Assembly: GCF_013372205.1 (NCBI RefSeq)
Contig: NZ_CP053831.1
Location: forward strand, 806,001-870,000
DNA: 64,000 nt
Origin: Campylobacter mucosalis
Lineage (GTDB): Bacteria; Campylobacterota; Campylobacteria; Campylobacterales; Campylobacteraceae
Direction of reading: 5' to 3'
Shown here: positions 8,330 to 17,464 of the stretch, one piece after another
How positions within the stretch are numbered: position 1 is the stretch's first letter
How the letters are laid out: every line of letters starts with the position of its first letter
Notes under the pieces: generated by a model
Told to the model about the DNA's origin: nothing
Database searches by the model: none
Seen by the model: only the letters and a program-made list of their open reading frames with translations
Position numbers and translations under genes: made by a program

Positions 8330-8896
8330 TTGAAACTTTTTACTACGATTTCAAGCGGAATTTATAAAGGAAAAAAACTTGAGCTTCCAAGCCTAAGCAC
8401 AACAAGAAGCACAAAGTCGATCGTAAAAGGCTCGTTTTTTAATACAATCAGAGATGAGCTTCGTGGTTTGGTCTTTATCGAGGGCTTTGGCGGAAGCGGT
8501 GTTATGGCTTGTGAGGCGGTTAGTAATGGGGCTAAAAGTAGTATCGCAATTGAGATAGATAAAAATGCGTTTAAACTTACTCAAAACAATCTAAAAAGCT
8601 TAAACGCCCAAAATTTAGAGGCTATAAATGGCGATAGTTTTGAGATTTTGCCAAAAATCATCACAAACAAAGATGAGCAGTTTATCATCTATCTTGACCC
8701 TCCATTTGATTTTAGGGATGGATTTAGTGGGGTGTATGATAAGCTTATAAAAATGGTTGAAAATTTAGATTTTAAAAAGATAAAAATGGTTGTTTTTGAG
8801 CACTCTAGCGATTTTAAAATGCCTGAAAATTTTTCAAATTTCAGACTTTTAAAGACAAAAAAATTTGGTGCGACCTCTCTTAGTTATTTTGTTTAA
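8330..8896 (+). CDS. rsmD: 16S rRNA (guanine966-N2)-methyltransferase, RsmD family
   Basis: RsmD methylates G966 of 16S rRNA in the 30S subunit using S-adenosylmethionine. The 188-residue protein has the expected layout: an N-terminal basic strand (ISSGIYKGKKLELP), the RSTKSIVKGSFFNTI segment, the SAM motif FIEGFGGSGVMACEA at about 50-64, an acidic SAM-contact EID, and the catalytic DPPF at about 124-127. The start is a TTG one base after the previous stop, with an AGGGA upstream. It is followed by a sigma-54 promoter that serves flgI, so it is not part of the flagellar operon. Confidence 0.88.
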   Translation: MKLFTTISSGIYKGKKLELPSLSTTRSTKSIVKGSFFNTIRDELRGLVFIEGFGGSGVMACEAVSNGAKSSIAIEIDKNAFKLTQNNLKSLNAQNLEAINGDSFEILPKIITNKDEQFIIYLDPPFDFRDGFSGVYDKLIKMVENLDFKKIKMVVFEHSSDFKMPENFSNFRLLKTKKFGATSLSYFV

Positions 8897-8901
8897 AATT
8901 T

Positions 8902-8919
8902 TTGGAATATTTTTTGCTT
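8902..8919 (+). promoter_or_regulatory. Sigma-54 (RpoN) promoter of flgI
   Basis: TTGGAA at 8902-8907 and TTGCTT at 8914-8919 place the invariant GG (8904-8905) exactly ten bases before the invariant GC (8916-8917). This is a near-perfect Campylobacter sigma-54 element. It lies about 38 bases before the flgI start. FlgSR/RpoN control of rod and ring genes is known in this genus, which supports the call. Confidence 0.85.
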
Positions 8920-8956
8920 GTAATTTGTAAATTTATGAAATTTGCAAGGGAAAATG

Positions 8957-10009
8957 ATGAGAAAATTTTGGGCTTTTGCTTGTTTTTTTGCTATCACTCA
9001 AGCTCTTTTGGCAACGCAGGTAAAGGATATAGCCAGTGTTGTTGGAGTTCGTGAAAACCAGCTTATAGGCTATGGCTTGGTTGTGGGATTAAATGGAACT
9101 GGTGATGGCGGATCGTCAAAATTTACTATACAATCCATTTCAAATATGCTTCAAACCGTTAGCGTAAAGATAAATCCTGATGATATAAAATCAAAAAATA
9201 CCGCAGCTGTAATGGTAACAGCCACACTTCCGCCGTTTGCAAGACACGGAGATAGGCTAGATATCACAATCTCATCAATTGGCGACGCTAAAAGTTTGCA
9301 GGGCGGAACGCTTTTAATGACGCCTTTAAAGGGTGTTGATGGCGATATATACGCACTTGCTCAAGGTGCTGTAAGTATCGGTGGTAAAAATGTTGGCAGA
9401 ACCGGGAGTAATCACGTTACAGCAGGTTCTATACTTGGTGGTGCGTTGGTTGAAAGAGAGGTTCTTTATGATATTTACAATCAACAAACTATAAATTTAA
9501 GCCTTAAAACCTCTAGCTTTAAAACAGCAAATCAGCTTCAAGACACAATAAATGCAAATTTAGACGAGGGTGTCGCACTAGCGATAGATCCAAGAACGAT
9601 AGTTTTAAGAAAGCCAGATGAGATAAGTGCTGTTGAGCTTTTAAGCAAGGTTCTAGAGCTTGAGATAGACTATAAGGCAGACGATAAGATAGTAATAGAC
9701 GAACGCACAGGAACTATCGTAAGCGGTATAAACGTAAGCGTTGATCCAGTTGTGCTAACTCACGGCGATATAACTATCAAAATCGAGCCAAGTTCATATG
9801 AAGAGGGTGCTGAGGGCGAGGTAGATTTGCTTGATGGCTCATCTATAAACTCAAAGGCAAATATGTTGCGTATTAAAGAGCAAAAAACAACTATCGCTAG
9901 TGTAACTAGAGCCTTAAATAAGCTTGGTGCAAGTCCTAGCGATATTATCGCGATACTTCAAAATTTAAAGCGTGTGGGTGCTATACACGTAGATGTGGAG
10001 ATAATTTAA
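8957..10009 (+). CDS. flgI: Flagellar P-ring protein FlgI
   Basis: FlgI forms the periplasmic P ring around the flagellar rod. The protein begins with a Sec signal peptide (MRKFWAFACFFAITQALLA) followed by TQVKDIASVVGVRENQLIGY, the conserved mature N-terminus, and GLVVGLNGTGD. Total length is about 350 residues, normal for the family. I chose the ATG at 8957, which sits at best distance from AAGGGA; the ATG at 8954 and a TTG at 8942 are alternatives. The stop shares a base with the flgJ start. Expression is expected from the sigma-54 element immediately upstream. Confidence 0.93.
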   Translation: MRKFWAFACFFAITQALLATQVKDIASVVGVRENQLIGYGLVVGLNGTGDGGSSKFTIQSISNMLQTVSVKINPDDIKSKNTAAVMVTATLPPFARHGDRLDITISSIGDAKSLQGGTLLMTPLKGVDGDIYALAQGAVSIGGKNVGRTGSNHVTAGSILGGALVEREVLYDIYNQQTINLSLKTSSFKTANQLQDTINANLDEGVALAIDPRTIVLRKPDEISAVELLSKVLELEIDYKADDKIVIDERTGTIVSGINVSVDPVVLTHGDITIKIEPSSYEEGAEGEVDLLDGSSINSKANMLRIKEQKTTIASVTRALNKLGASPSDIIAILQNLKRVGAIHVDVEII

Positions 10010-10311
10010 TGCAAATTGATAATACAATGGCTCTAAACGCATACTCAAATTTGCGAACAAATAAGCTAAAAGAGCAAAGTGTGGCACAGCAAGATAAGCT
10101 GTTAAAAGAGCAAACTGACGCGTTTGAATCGTTTTTGGTAAAACAGGTGCTTGATATAGCGTTAAAAGATGATGAGAAAAATTCTCTATTCCCAAAAACG
10201 GCAGGTTCTGACATCTATAAATCAATGTATAACGACACGATGAGTCAGTCGCTTGGTGGAAATTTAGGTTTTAGTGACCTTTTATTTAATTTCTTAAAGC
10301 AAAGGTCTTAA
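10009..10311 (+). CDS. flgJ: Rod-binding protein, FlgJ N-terminal domain only
   Basis: At 100 residues this contains only the rod-binding domain of FlgJ: DKLLKEQTDAFESFLVKQVLDIAL followed by DIYKSMYNDTMSQ match the family's central pattern (FExxFxxxMLxxM, YxxMxDxxLA). The muramidase domain found in enteric FlgJ is absent, which is usual in Campylobacterota, so a separate lytic enzyme must open the wall for the rod. The start overlaps the flgI stop (TAATG). A sigma-28 type promoter for flgM begins over its stop codon. Confidence 0.88.
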   Translation: MQIDNTMALNAYSNLRTNKLKEQSVAQQDKLLKEQTDAFESFLVKQVLDIALKDDEKNSLFPKTAGSDIYKSMYNDTMSQSLGGNLGFSDLLFNFLKQRS

Positions 10312-10334
10312 GAAAAATCATTTTATGCCGATGT
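10309..10334 (+). promoter_or_regulatory. Sigma-28 (FliA) type promoter for flgM
   Basis: TAAG at 10309-10312 is followed after 14 bases by GCCGATGT at 10327-10334, close to the FliA pattern TAAA-N15-GCCGATAA. It lies about 32 bases before the flgM ATG. Between them AGGA-GAAA-TCCT forms a small hairpin at 10339-10350. A FliA promoter before its own anti-sigma factor would give negative feedback, as known in other flagellates. The spacing is one base short, so this is a candidate. Confidence 0.6.
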
Positions 10335-10365
10335 AGTCAGGAGAAATCCTAGAAAAAGGTTAAAA

Positions 10366-10566
10366 ATGATAAGTTCTTTAAGTGTAAAATCTGGCGTTCA
10401 GACAAATTTGTTAAACAAAACAAATGATGTTAAAAAAGAGCCGTCAGTAGAGGTAAATAAAAAAGAAGAGAGCAGGGTAGCAAAAATAGCGTCTGCTATT
10501 GCCGATGGAAGCTACGAGCTAGATATGAAAAAAACGGCGAAGGCTATCGCTGATACTCTTTTGTAA
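10366..10566 (+). CDS. flgM: Anti-sigma-28 factor FlgM
   Basis: FlgM binds and inhibits the flagellar sigma factor FliA. The protein has only 66 residues, short as is usual for Campylobacter FlgM. The C-terminal half carries the sigma-binding pattern: SRVAKIASAIADGSYELDM and KTAKAIADTLL match the family's KVAxIKxAIxxGxYxxDxxKIAxxLL. The N-terminal half is polar and disordered-looking. It follows flgJ and precedes flgN and flgK, and has its own candidate sigma-28 promoter. Confidence 0.9.
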   Translation: MISSLSVKSGVQTNLLNKTNDVKKEPSVEVNKKEESRVAKIASAIADGSYELDMKKTAKAIADTLL

Positions 10567-10593
10567 AATTAATTTTTAAGGAAAAAGGGCAGT

Positions 10594-11007
10594 ATGCTAA
10601 AAAAATATCTTAACGATGCCATAGATACTTTAGATAAGCTTATAAGTACGACTGAGCAAGATATAGCAAATATCAAAGAGGCAAAGCACTCAGCAGTTGA
10701 TGAGAGCGTGAGAGTAAAAACGGCACTAATAAAGCAATTTGAGGATACAAAAAGAGCTTTGGATAAAGAGCTTGTTAAAATTTCAAATTCAGATAGTCAG
10801 AAAAATTTAGCACAAATGCTTGATGATGAGATAAAACAAAAATTGGTAGTTATGAGAGAAAAATTAGAGCTTTTAAATAAAAAGAATAAAGAGTATGCTA
10901 GACACGTTGTTTTGATTAAAAATTTCTTTGATTCGCTTTCAAAGGAGATATTTAATCCAGAAGATAGCGAATATGGCTCTGATTTAAGATATAAGACAAG
11001 GGTTTAA
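10594..11007 (+). CDS. flgN: FlgN-like flagellar export chaperone
   Basis: This 137-residue, highly charged, heptad-rich helical protein sits between flgM and flgK, the classical position of FlgN, the cytoplasmic chaperone of hook-filament junction proteins FlgK and FlgL. The start TLDKLISTTEQDI and the long coiled coil fit the FlgN fold. Direct sequence recognition is weak because FlgN is poorly conserved, so the call depends on context. It ends two bases before flgK. Confidence 0.8.
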   Translation: MLKKYLNDAIDTLDKLISTTEQDIANIKEAKHSAVDESVRVKTALIKQFEDTKRALDKELVKISNSDSQKNLAQMLDDEIKQKLVVMREKLELLNKKNKEYARHVVLIKNFFDSLSKEIFNPEDSEYGSDLRYKTRV

Positions 11008-11009
11008 TA

Positions 11010-12881
11010 ATGGCAAATATTTTTATGTCGCTAAATACAGGCGTTACGGGGCTAAATGCAGCTCAAGTACAAATAAACACAACTGGGCATAATATCACTA
11101 ACGCAGATTCTCAGCACTATACTCGCCAGCGTGTAGTGCAATCTGCTGCTATGCCTATGAATACTATTCCTGGTGGCATAGGTACTGGCACACAAGTAGA
11201 TACTGTAACTCGCATACACGATGAGTTCACGTACAGCAGGTTAAAACTAGCTTCATCTAACCTGCAAAGTACAGAATATAAGCAAAATATCCTTCAAGAA
11301 GTTGCTCAAAATTTCCCAGACTTAGAAGACGCTAGTATCTACAAGGATATGACAAACTATTTTAAGGCGTGGAATGACTTCTCTGCTAACCCAGATGATG
11401 GCCCTCAAAAGCTAAATTTGATAAATGCGGCAAATGTTTTAACAAGAAACATCTCAACTACTGGCGCAAGGCTAGAAAATTTGCAAGAAGAAGTTGATAA
11501 GATGATCGAGATAAATATAAACGAGGTTAATAAACTAGCCAAGGAAATAGCGACTATAAACAAAGAGATAAACCGCGTTGAAAGCGGTAAAGACGCCGGT
11601 ATAAAGATAAATGCGAACGATTTACGCGATAAGCGAGATGAGCTTGAACTTGCAATGTCAAAGCTTTTAAATGTAAATTCTTTCAAAAGTCAAATTAGTT
11701 CAAATATGCCTGTTGATAGCGGTATTACCGATGAGGGAAGGTCTTATTATCTAAACATAGGCGGTGTTAGTATAGTTGATGGCGTAAATTTTCATCCGCT
11801 AACTATCACAAAAAATGACAACGGGACTTTTTCTGAAATTTACTATGAAAGACAAGACGGCAGACGTATCGATATGGCGGATAAAATTTATAACGGCAAG
11901 ATTGGTGCGGCACTTGATTTACGTGGCAGACACTATAGCCCAAATGATGCAAAATTTACAGACGGAGTCATACAAAAGTATATAGATAACGTAAATACGT
12001 TCTCAAGAACACTTGTTCATAACACGAACAATATCTATGCAAAATCAGCTATGGAGATAGCAAATACTGATGAGCTTAGCTATCTTGAAAAGGAAAAGAC
12101 GCTTATGAACTTTTCAAATGAGATTCAGCAAGGCTCTTTTGATGTCGTAGTTTATAATAATCAAGGACAAGAGGTTGCTAGAAAAACGATAAATATAAAT
12201 GGCACAACAACGATGGATGATACGACATATGGCAACTCAATCGTAGAGGATTTTAACTCAAATTCAGACGATAACCACGATAATAATATGTCAAATGACG
12301 TAAATGACTTCTTTTCGGCGTCATACTACTATGATAAAACGTCAAATATGGGGACTTTTTCTGTAACTCCAAAGCAAACTCAAGGCATTTATAGCTTTTC
12401 AATAATCGATAATGGGACAAATTTCCCGGGCGTTATAGGTATAAATAAGGTATTTTCAGGCGAAAAAGCCAGTAACATAAAAGTAAATGACCAGCTTGTA
12501 GCCGACCCAACGAAACTTAGAGCTTACTCAAAGCCAGTTAGCGGAAATAACGTTGTGGCAAATGATATGGTTCAGCTTCAGTATAGGAGTGTAAATTTTT
12601 ACTCAAATGGTATGTCGCTAGAGAAAACCGAAACTATGGAGGGCTATTATAGGTATCTAACTACCGATATAGCAAGTGACGCTGAGTCAAACAACACTAT
12701 ACACGAGACAAACACGTCGCTTCATAGAACTGCTGAGGGTGAGTTTGAGTCAATAAGTGGTGTTAATACAAATGAAGAGCTTACGAATTTAATTCGCTTC
12801 CAGTCAAGCTATGGAGCAGCAGCAAAGATCATCACAACTGTTGATCAGATGCTAGATACACTGCTATCTCTTAAAAATTAA
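11010..12881 (+). CDS. flgK: Flagellar hook-associated protein FlgK (HAP1)
   Basis: FlgK joins hook and filament. The 623-residue protein has the typical D0 start (SLNTGVTGLNAAQVQINTTG, HNITNADSQHYTRQR) and D0 end (LIRFQSSYGAAAKIITTVDQMLDTLL) that fold together as coiled coils. The middle is species-variable. There is no signal peptide because it leaves through the flagellar export apparatus. It follows its likely chaperone gene flgN and overlaps the next gene by one base. Confidence 0.94.
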   Translation: MANIFMSLNTGVTGLNAAQVQINTTGHNITNADSQHYTRQRVVQSAAMPMNTIPGGIGTGTQVDTVTRIHDEFTYSRLKLASSNLQSTEYKQNILQEVAQNFPDLEDASIYKDMTNYFKAWNDFSANPDDGPQKLNLINAANVLTRNISTTGARLENLQEEVDKMIEININEVNKLAKEIATINKEINRVESGKDAGIKINANDLRDKRDELELAMSKLLNVNSFKSQISSNMPVDSGITDEGRSYYLNIGGVSIVDGVNFHPLTITKNDNGTFSEIYYERQDGRRIDMADKIYNGKIGAALDLRGRHYSPNDAKFTDGVIQKYIDNVNTFSRTLVHNTNNIYAKSAMEIANTDELSYLEKEKTLMNFSNEIQQGSFDVVVYNNQGQEVARKTININGTTTMDDTTYGNSIVEDFNSNSDDNHDNNMSNDVNDFFSASYYYDKTSNMGTFSVTPKQTQGIYSFSIIDNGTNFPGVIGINKVFSGEKASNIKVNDQLVADPTKLRAYSKPVSGNNVVANDMVQLQYRSVNFYSNGMSLEKTETMEGYYRYLTTDIASDAESNNTIHETNTSLHRTAEGEFESISGVNTNEELTNLIRFQSSYGAAAKIITTVDQMLDTLLSLKN

Positions 12882-13630
12882 TGCTAGAGCTAAAAGCCAA
12901 ACTTGACGCCCACGTCCTTGATAAAAACACGGACGTTGGGCTATTTTCTTATGCTGATCCACTTCAAGTTGCATCACAATTTAAAGATCTGACAATTGCT
13001 CTGATTTGCGCGTTATTTGCATACGGAAACGCAAAACTAATCGTGAAATTTCTAAACTCGCTTGATTTTAGATTTTTAGATGAGAGCGAAAATGAGATTA
13101 GAAAATTTTACAAAACACACAAATATAGATTTCAAAACACAGCCGATGTAGCTGAAATTTTCATAACTTTAAGCCGTTTGAAAAAAGAGTGCGATATGGA
13201 GCAAATTTTAAAGCAAGGGTTTGGGAAAAATGGGCTAATGATTGAAGCCATAAATGCTTTAATTACCAAAATTTACAGCCTGAACCCCTATAAATCAGAC
13301 GGATATGAGTTTTTTTTCGGACGTGCGTTTAATGATAAGCCGACTTCGCCATACAAACGCTACAATATGTTTTTACGTTGGATGGTTAGGGATACAGACA
13401 TTGATTTGGGGCTTTTTAAGAGTTTGCCAAAGTCTGAGCTTTTAATGCCACTTGATGTTCATACACACAGAGTTTCGCTAAATTTAGGGCTTTGTAAGCG
13501 AAAAAGTTATGATTTTTTAGCCGTTATGGATCTTACCAAAATGCTTCGTGAATTTGACCCGCTTGATCCGATAAAATACGACTTTGCGCTTTATAGAATA
13601 GGGCAGGGCAAGGAGCTAAATACTCTATAA
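12881..13630 (+). CDS. TIGR02757/DUF2400 family protein
   Basis: This 249-residue protein matches the TIGR02757 (DUF2400) family as I recall it: the N-terminal DPLQVASQFKDLTIALICALFAYGN, the central FLRWMVRDTDIDLGLF and the C-terminal LDVHTHRVSLNLGL followed by FDPLDPIKYDFALYRIG. These patterns (RWMVR, PLDxHxxRV, DPxKYDFALxxxG) recall a DNA-glycosylase helix-hairpin-helix fold, but no activity is established. It is coupled to flgK by TAATG, probably only by position; it also follows flgK in C. jejuni as I remember. Confidence 0.82.
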   Translation: MLELKAKLDAHVLDKNTDVGLFSYADPLQVASQFKDLTIALICALFAYGNAKLIVKFLNSLDFRFLDESENEIRKFYKTHKYRFQNTADVAEIFITLSRLKKECDMEQILKQGFGKNGLMIEAINALITKIYSLNPYKSDGYEFFFGRAFNDKPTSPYKRYNMFLRWMVRDTDIDLGLFKSLPKSELLMPLDVHTHRVSLNLGLCKRKSYDFLAVMDLTKMLREFDPLDPIKYDFALYRIGQGKELNTL

Positions 13631-13696
13631 AAACAAATAGCTTTTAATAATTTTTTCTATTTTGTAAAATTCAACTTTATTTTTACAATACTTTGG

Positions 13697-13702
13697 TAAA
13701 AT
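13697..13702 (+). promoter_or_regulatory. Sigma-70 extended minus-10 for sodC
   Basis: TAAAAT preceded by TTTGG gives an extended minus-10 of the Campylobacter housekeeping type, about 33 bases before the sodC start. No clear minus-35 is needed in this genus. Confidence 0.5.
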
Positions 13703-13734
13703 TTCGGTCTAAACTTCATTTGAAAGGATCTTGT

Positions 13735-14256
13735 ATGAAAAAAGTTTTAATAGCTAGTGTTGCACTTTGTGCTTCTTTGTTTGCAAACGAGTGCAAACCA
13801 GCTGACTGCCTAGTTATACCTATGGAGCAACTTGGTGAAAAGGGCAACGTAAATGTTGGCGAAGTTATTGCTATGAACACAAACTACGGTGTGGCATTTT
13901 TTCCAAATTTAAAGGGTTTAACTGCTGGTGCTCACGGATTTCACGTGCATACAAACGCTGATTGTGGTGCGACTGAAAAGGGGCTAGGCACAAAAGCTGG
14001 TGGGCACTGGGATCCAGCTGGAACTGGCAAACACTCATACCCTTGGGATGATAACGGACACAAAGGCGATCTACCAGCACTTATTGTTGATAGTGAGGGC
14101 AACGCTGTTTATCCAGTTTTAGCACCAAAAATCAAAGATGTTAGCGAGTTAAAGGGGCATTCTTTGATGATTCACGTTGGCGGCGATAACCACAGCGATC
14201 ATCCAAAACCACTTGGTGGTGGTGGCGCTAGAATGGTTTGTGGCGTTATAAAATAA
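13735..14256 (+). CDS. sodC: Periplasmic Cu/Zn superoxide dismutase SodC
   Basis: SodC converts superoxide to hydrogen peroxide and oxygen in the periplasm. The start at 13735 follows GAAAGGA and yields 173 residues with a Sec signal peptide ([17 protein letters not shown]). The copper and zinc ligands are visible: HVH in [16 protein letters not shown], the zinc-loop HKGD, and the last copper histidine in MIHVGGDN. Two cysteines (in ADCG and the final MVCGV) can form the conserved disulfide. It is monocistronic, with its own promoter and a strong terminator. Confidence 0.93.
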   Translation: MKKVLIASVALCASLFANECKPADCLVIPMEQLGEKGNVNVGEVIAMNTNYGVAFFPNLKGLTAGAHGFHVHTNADCGATEKGLGTKAGGHWDPAGTGKHSYPWDDNGHKGDLPALIVDSEGNAVYPVLAPKIKDVSELKGHSLMIHVGGDNHSDHPKPLGGGGARMVCGVIK

Positions 14257-14261
14257 TTTTT

Positions 14262-14284
14262 AGCCCCTAAATTTAGGGGCTTTT
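14262..14284 (+). terminator. Terminator after sodC
   Basis: A perfect 10-bp inverted repeat, AGCCCCTAAA facing TTTAGGGGCT at 14262-14281, ends in a T run to 14284. It lies five bases after the sodC stop. Confidence 0.85.
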
Positions 14285-14419
14285 ATCTGCTTGATAAAAT
14301 AAATATAACAGCTCTTTTTCTACATAAACGGCTTTAGTTATTAATTCTACTGATTTTAAGCCAAAAAAAGGTATAAATCAAGATAATTTATTAGAAATTT
14401 GTAGTTTTTAGGAGCGTTT

Positions 14420-15181
14420 ATGGAGTTTGAAATTTGGGTTTATTTTTTGCTTTTTGGCGTTGCTTTTTTAGCAGGTTTAATTGACGCTATTGCTGGAGGA
14501 GGCGGACTTATCGCACTTCCTGCACTTATGACAGTAGGTATCCCGCCTCACGCAGCACTTGCTACAAATAAGCTTCAAGGCACATTTGGTAGCTTTACGG
14601 CGGCTGTAAATTTTGCTAAAAAAGGGCTTATTAATTTTAATGAAATTTTAATAGGCATTGTTTTTACCTTTATCGGTGCGGTTTTTGGGACGATTTTGAT
14701 ACTATTTTTAAATGCTCAAATTTTAAAAATCATAGTCCCATTTTGTCTAATTGCCATTTTTATCTACACGATTTTTATGCCAAAAGTTGGCGAAAATGAC
14801 CGCCAGGCAAGGATGAAACCAAAAATTTTCTACATTATTTTTGGCTTTGTTTTGGGTTTTTATGATGGCTTTTTTGGACCTGGTGCTGGGAGTTTTTGGA
14901 CGTTTTCTATGGTGGCACTTTTAGGCTTAAATATGAAAAAATCAGTCGCTCACACAAAGGCACTAAATTTTACAAGCAATGCTGTAAGCTTAGCCGTGTT
15001 TGTAATTGGCGGTCAAATTTTATGGCTGATTGGGCTTTTAATGGGCGTTGGACAGGTGTTTGGTGCATTTGTTGGCTCAAATTTGGTTGTAAAAAAAGAG
15101 GTTAAATTTATTAGAACTATATTTTTGGTTGTTGTTGGTGCGACGATTATTAAACTTATTTGGGATTTTTTAAAGAGTTAG
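14420..15181 (+). CDS. TSUP (TauE/SafE) family membrane permease
   Basis: A 253-residue polytopic inner-membrane protein of the TSUP family (pfam TauE/SafE, formerly DUF81), whose members move sulfite, sulfonates or other small organosulfur anions. The N-terminal motif GLIDAIAGGGGLIALPAL at about 20-37 and the repeat GFYDGFFGPGAGSFW near 153-167 are the family's duplicated signatures. About eight hydrophobic segments can be counted. The substrate cannot be told from sequence. It lies alone between two terminators. Confidence 0.88.
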   Translation: MEFEIWVYFLLFGVAFLAGLIDAIAGGGGLIALPALMTVGIPPHAALATNKLQGTFGSFTAAVNFAKKGLINFNEILIGIVFTFIGAVFGTILILFLNAQILKIIVPFCLIAIFIYTIFMPKVGENDRQARMKPKIFYIIFGFVLGFYDGFFGPGAGSFWTFSMVALLGLNMKKSVAHTKALNFTSNAVSLAVFVIGGQILWLIGLLMGVGQVFGAFVGSNLVVKKEVKFIRTIFLVVVGATIIKLIWDFLKS

Positions 15182-15235
15182 CCAAAATAGGCTTAAAATA
15201 GAGCAAACTTAAAAAACTTTTAACATTATTTTTGA

Positions 15236-15241
15236 TAAAAT
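15236..15241 (+). promoter_or_regulatory. Sigma-70 extended minus-10 for atpB
   Basis: TAAAAT after TTTTTGA lies about 30 bases before the atpB ATG and looks like the Campylobacter extended minus-10. Confidence 0.45.
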
Positions 15242-15270
15242 CACGGCAAAAATTTTAAAAAGGTTGGTGT

Positions 15271-15948
15271 ATGAAGGATTTATTTCTCTTTTCAGATTTA
15301 ATTTATCATAGTCACGCATTTGTCTATGCGTTTCACTTTTGCTTGGTTGCTATTATCGTAGTTTTGGTGGCTAAGTGCGCGACATCTAAAATGCAACTAG
15401 TTCCTCGTGGTGTTCAAAATATAGTCGAGGCCTATCTTGAGGGTGTTGTTTCTATGGGCAAGGACACCTTAGGTAGTGAGGAGTTGGCACGAAAATATCT
15501 GCCTTTGGTTGCGACGATAGGTTTTGTGGTTTTCTTTTCAAATGCCATTGGTATTATACCTGGTTTTGAGTCTCCGACTTCTAGCTTAAATCTTACTTTG
15601 ACATTGGCACTTGTTGTGTTTGTGTATTACAACTATCAAGGTATTAAGAAAAATGGCTTTTTTAAATACTTTGCACACTTTATGGGGCCAAGCAAGGTTC
15701 TAGCTCCGCTTATGTTTTTAGTTGAGATTATTTCGCACCTTTCTCGTATAGTTTCACTATCTTTCCGTCTTTTTGGAAATATCAAGGGTGATGATTTGTT
15801 CTTGCTTGTTATGCTTAGTCTTGCACCGTTTTTTGCACCACTACCAGCTTACGCTCTACTTACGCTTATGGCAGTGCTTCAGGCATTTATTTTTATGATG
15901 CTTACTTATGTTTATCTTGCTGGCGCGGTTGCAGTAGAAGAGCATTAA
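15271..15948 (+). CDS. atpB: F-type ATP synthase subunit a
   Basis: Subunit a of the membrane F0 sector forms the proton half-channels next to the c ring. The 225-residue protein has about five to six membrane helices. The essential arginine lies in the conserved helix [14 protein letters not shown] near residues 166-179. As in other Campylobacter genomes, atpB is apart from the main atp operon; neighbours here are a TSUP permease and gatB, unrelated functionally. It has its own promoter and terminator. Confidence 0.95.
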   Translation: MKDLFLFSDLIYHSHAFVYAFHFCLVAIIVVLVAKCATSKMQLVPRGVQNIVEAYLEGVVSMGKDTLGSEELARKYLPLVATIGFVVFFSNAIGIIPGFESPTSSLNLTLTLALVVFVYYNYQGIKKNGFFKYFAHFMGPSKVLAPLMFLVEIISHLSRIVSLSFRLFGNIKGDDLFLLVMLSLAPFFAPLPAYALLTLMAVLQAFIFMMLTYVYLAGAVAVEEH

Positions 15949-15954
15949 AAAATT

Positions 15955-15975
15955 GGGCGTTTCTTACGCCCTTTT
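15955..15975 (+). terminator. Terminator after atpB
   Basis: GGGCGT (15955-15960) pairs with ACGCCC (15966-15971) around a TTCTT loop and is followed by TTTT. It begins six bases after the atpB stop. Confidence 0.8.
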
Positions 15976-16000
15976 ATCTTAAAATTTAGCTACTTTTGGA

Positions 16001-16006
16001 TAAAAT
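16001..16006 (+). promoter_or_regulatory. Sigma-70 extended minus-10 for gatB-gpsA
   Basis: TAAAAT preceded by TTTTGGA is placed about 29 bases before gatB, directly after the atpB terminator. Confidence 0.45.
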
Positions 16007-16034
16007 CCCTTAAAATTTTAATAAAAGGCATTTT

Positions 16035-17456
16035 ATGTTTGAAGTCGTTATCGGACTTGAAGTCCATACTCAATTAAATACAAATACGAAAATTTTCTGC
16101 TCTTGCTCGACTAGCTTTGGCGATGACGCAAACACGCACGTTTGTCCGACCTGCCTTGCTTTGCCAGGTGCTTTGCCTGTTTTAAATAAAGAGGCTGTAA
16201 AAAAGGCGATTAGCTTTGGGACTGCTGTAAATGCGACAATTAATAAAAAATCAATCTTTAACCGCAAAAACTACTTCTATCCAGACCTACCAAAGGCGTA
16301 TCAAATTTCGCAGTTTGAAGTGCCAATCGTTGAAAATGGCGAACTTTTTATAGAGGTAAATGGCGAGAAAAAACGTATCGGTATAACTCGTGCTCACCTT
16401 GAAGAGGATGCTGGTAAAAATATCCACGAGGGCGCTAGAAGTTTAGTTGATTTAAACCGTGCTGGTACACCTTTGCTTGAAATTGTTTCAGAACCTGATT
16501 TAAGAAGCTCAGATGAGGCGGTGGCGTATCTTAAAAAACTACACTCAATCTTGCGATTTTTAAACATATCAGACGCAAATATGCAAGAGGGCTCATTTCG
16601 CTGTGACGCAAACGTGAGCATTCGCCCAAAGGGAGATACAAAGCTTTACACTAGAGTTGAGATTAAAAATTTAAACTCATTTAAATTTATTCAAAAGGCG
16701 ATTGAATACGAAGTAGAGCGACAAACTATCGCTTGGGAGGACGGCAAATACGATGATGAAGTCTATCAAGAAACACGCCTTTTTGATACGACAAATCTCG
16801 TAACTCGCTCAATGCGTGGTAAAGAAGATAGTGCTGAGTATCGCTACTTCCCAGATCCTGATTTGTTACCTGTTGAAGTTGATGAGGCAATGTATAACGA
16901 AGCGATAAAAATTCCAGAGCTAGCTGATGAGAAGGTTGTAAGATACCAAAAAGAGTTTGGCATAAAAGAAGATGATGCGTTAAATTTAGTAGCGACTATT
17001 GAGATGGCAAGGTATTTTGAAGAGCTTGTCGGTGCTAAAATTTCGCCAAAACTTTGCGTTACTTGGGTTTTAGTTGAGCTTCTTGGGCGTCTTAAAAACG
17101 GCGTTACGATTGAAAATAGCCCTGTAAATGTAGCTAAAATGACCGAGCTTTTAAAGCGTATTGAAGACGGCACGATAAGTGCAAAAGCTGCAAAAGAGGT
17201 GCTTGATTATCTAATGAATAACGATGAGAGCGTTGATAGCGTGATACAAAAGCTTGGCTTAAAGCAGGTTAGCGATGATGGAGCGATAGAGACAATAATA
17301 GATCAAATTTTAAATGCAAACGCCGATAAAGTCGCTGAATACAAAGCTGGTAAGGATAAGATGTTTGGCTTTTTTGTTGGACAAGTGATGAAAGAGGGTA
17401 AGGGTGCATTTAACCCTGCTAAGGTAAATGAAATTTTAAAATCAAAACTTAGTTAA
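16035..17456 (+). CDS. gatB: Aspartyl/glutamyl-tRNA amidotransferase subunit B
   Basis: GatB is the tRNA-binding kinase subunit of the GatCAB amidotransferase that converts Glu-tRNA(Gln) and Asp-tRNA(Asn) to the amidated forms, needed because Campylobacter lacks glutaminyl-tRNA synthetase. The 473 residues are full length. Family motifs include [20 protein letters not shown] at the start, CSCSTSF with paired zinc cysteines and CPTCLALPG, and the [11 protein letters not shown] segment. The C-terminal YqeY-like helical domain ends VNEILKSKL. It is followed eight bases later by gpsA, probably in one transcript. Confidence 0.96.
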   Translation: MFEVVIGLEVHTQLNTNTKIFCSCSTSFGDDANTHVCPTCLALPGALPVLNKEAVKKAISFGTAVNATINKKSIFNRKNYFYPDLPKAYQISQFEVPIVENGELFIEVNGEKKRIGITRAHLEEDAGKNIHEGARSLVDLNRAGTPLLEIVSEPDLRSSDEAVAYLKKLHSILRFLNISDANMQEGSFRCDANVSIRPKGDTKLYTRVEIKNLNSFKFIQKAIEYEVERQTIAWEDGKYDDEVYQETRLFDTTNLVTRSMRGKEDSAEYRYFPDPDLLPVEVDEAMYNEAIKIPELADEKVVRYQKEFGIKEDDALNLVATIEMARYFEELVGAKISPKLCVTWVLVELLGRLKNGVTIENSPVNVAKMTELLKRIEDGTISAKAAKEVLDYLMNNDESVDSVIQKLGLKQVSDDGAIETIIDQILNANADKVAEYKAGKDKMFGFFVGQVMKEGKGAFNPAKVNEILKSKLS

Positions 17457-17464
17457 GGATCAAA

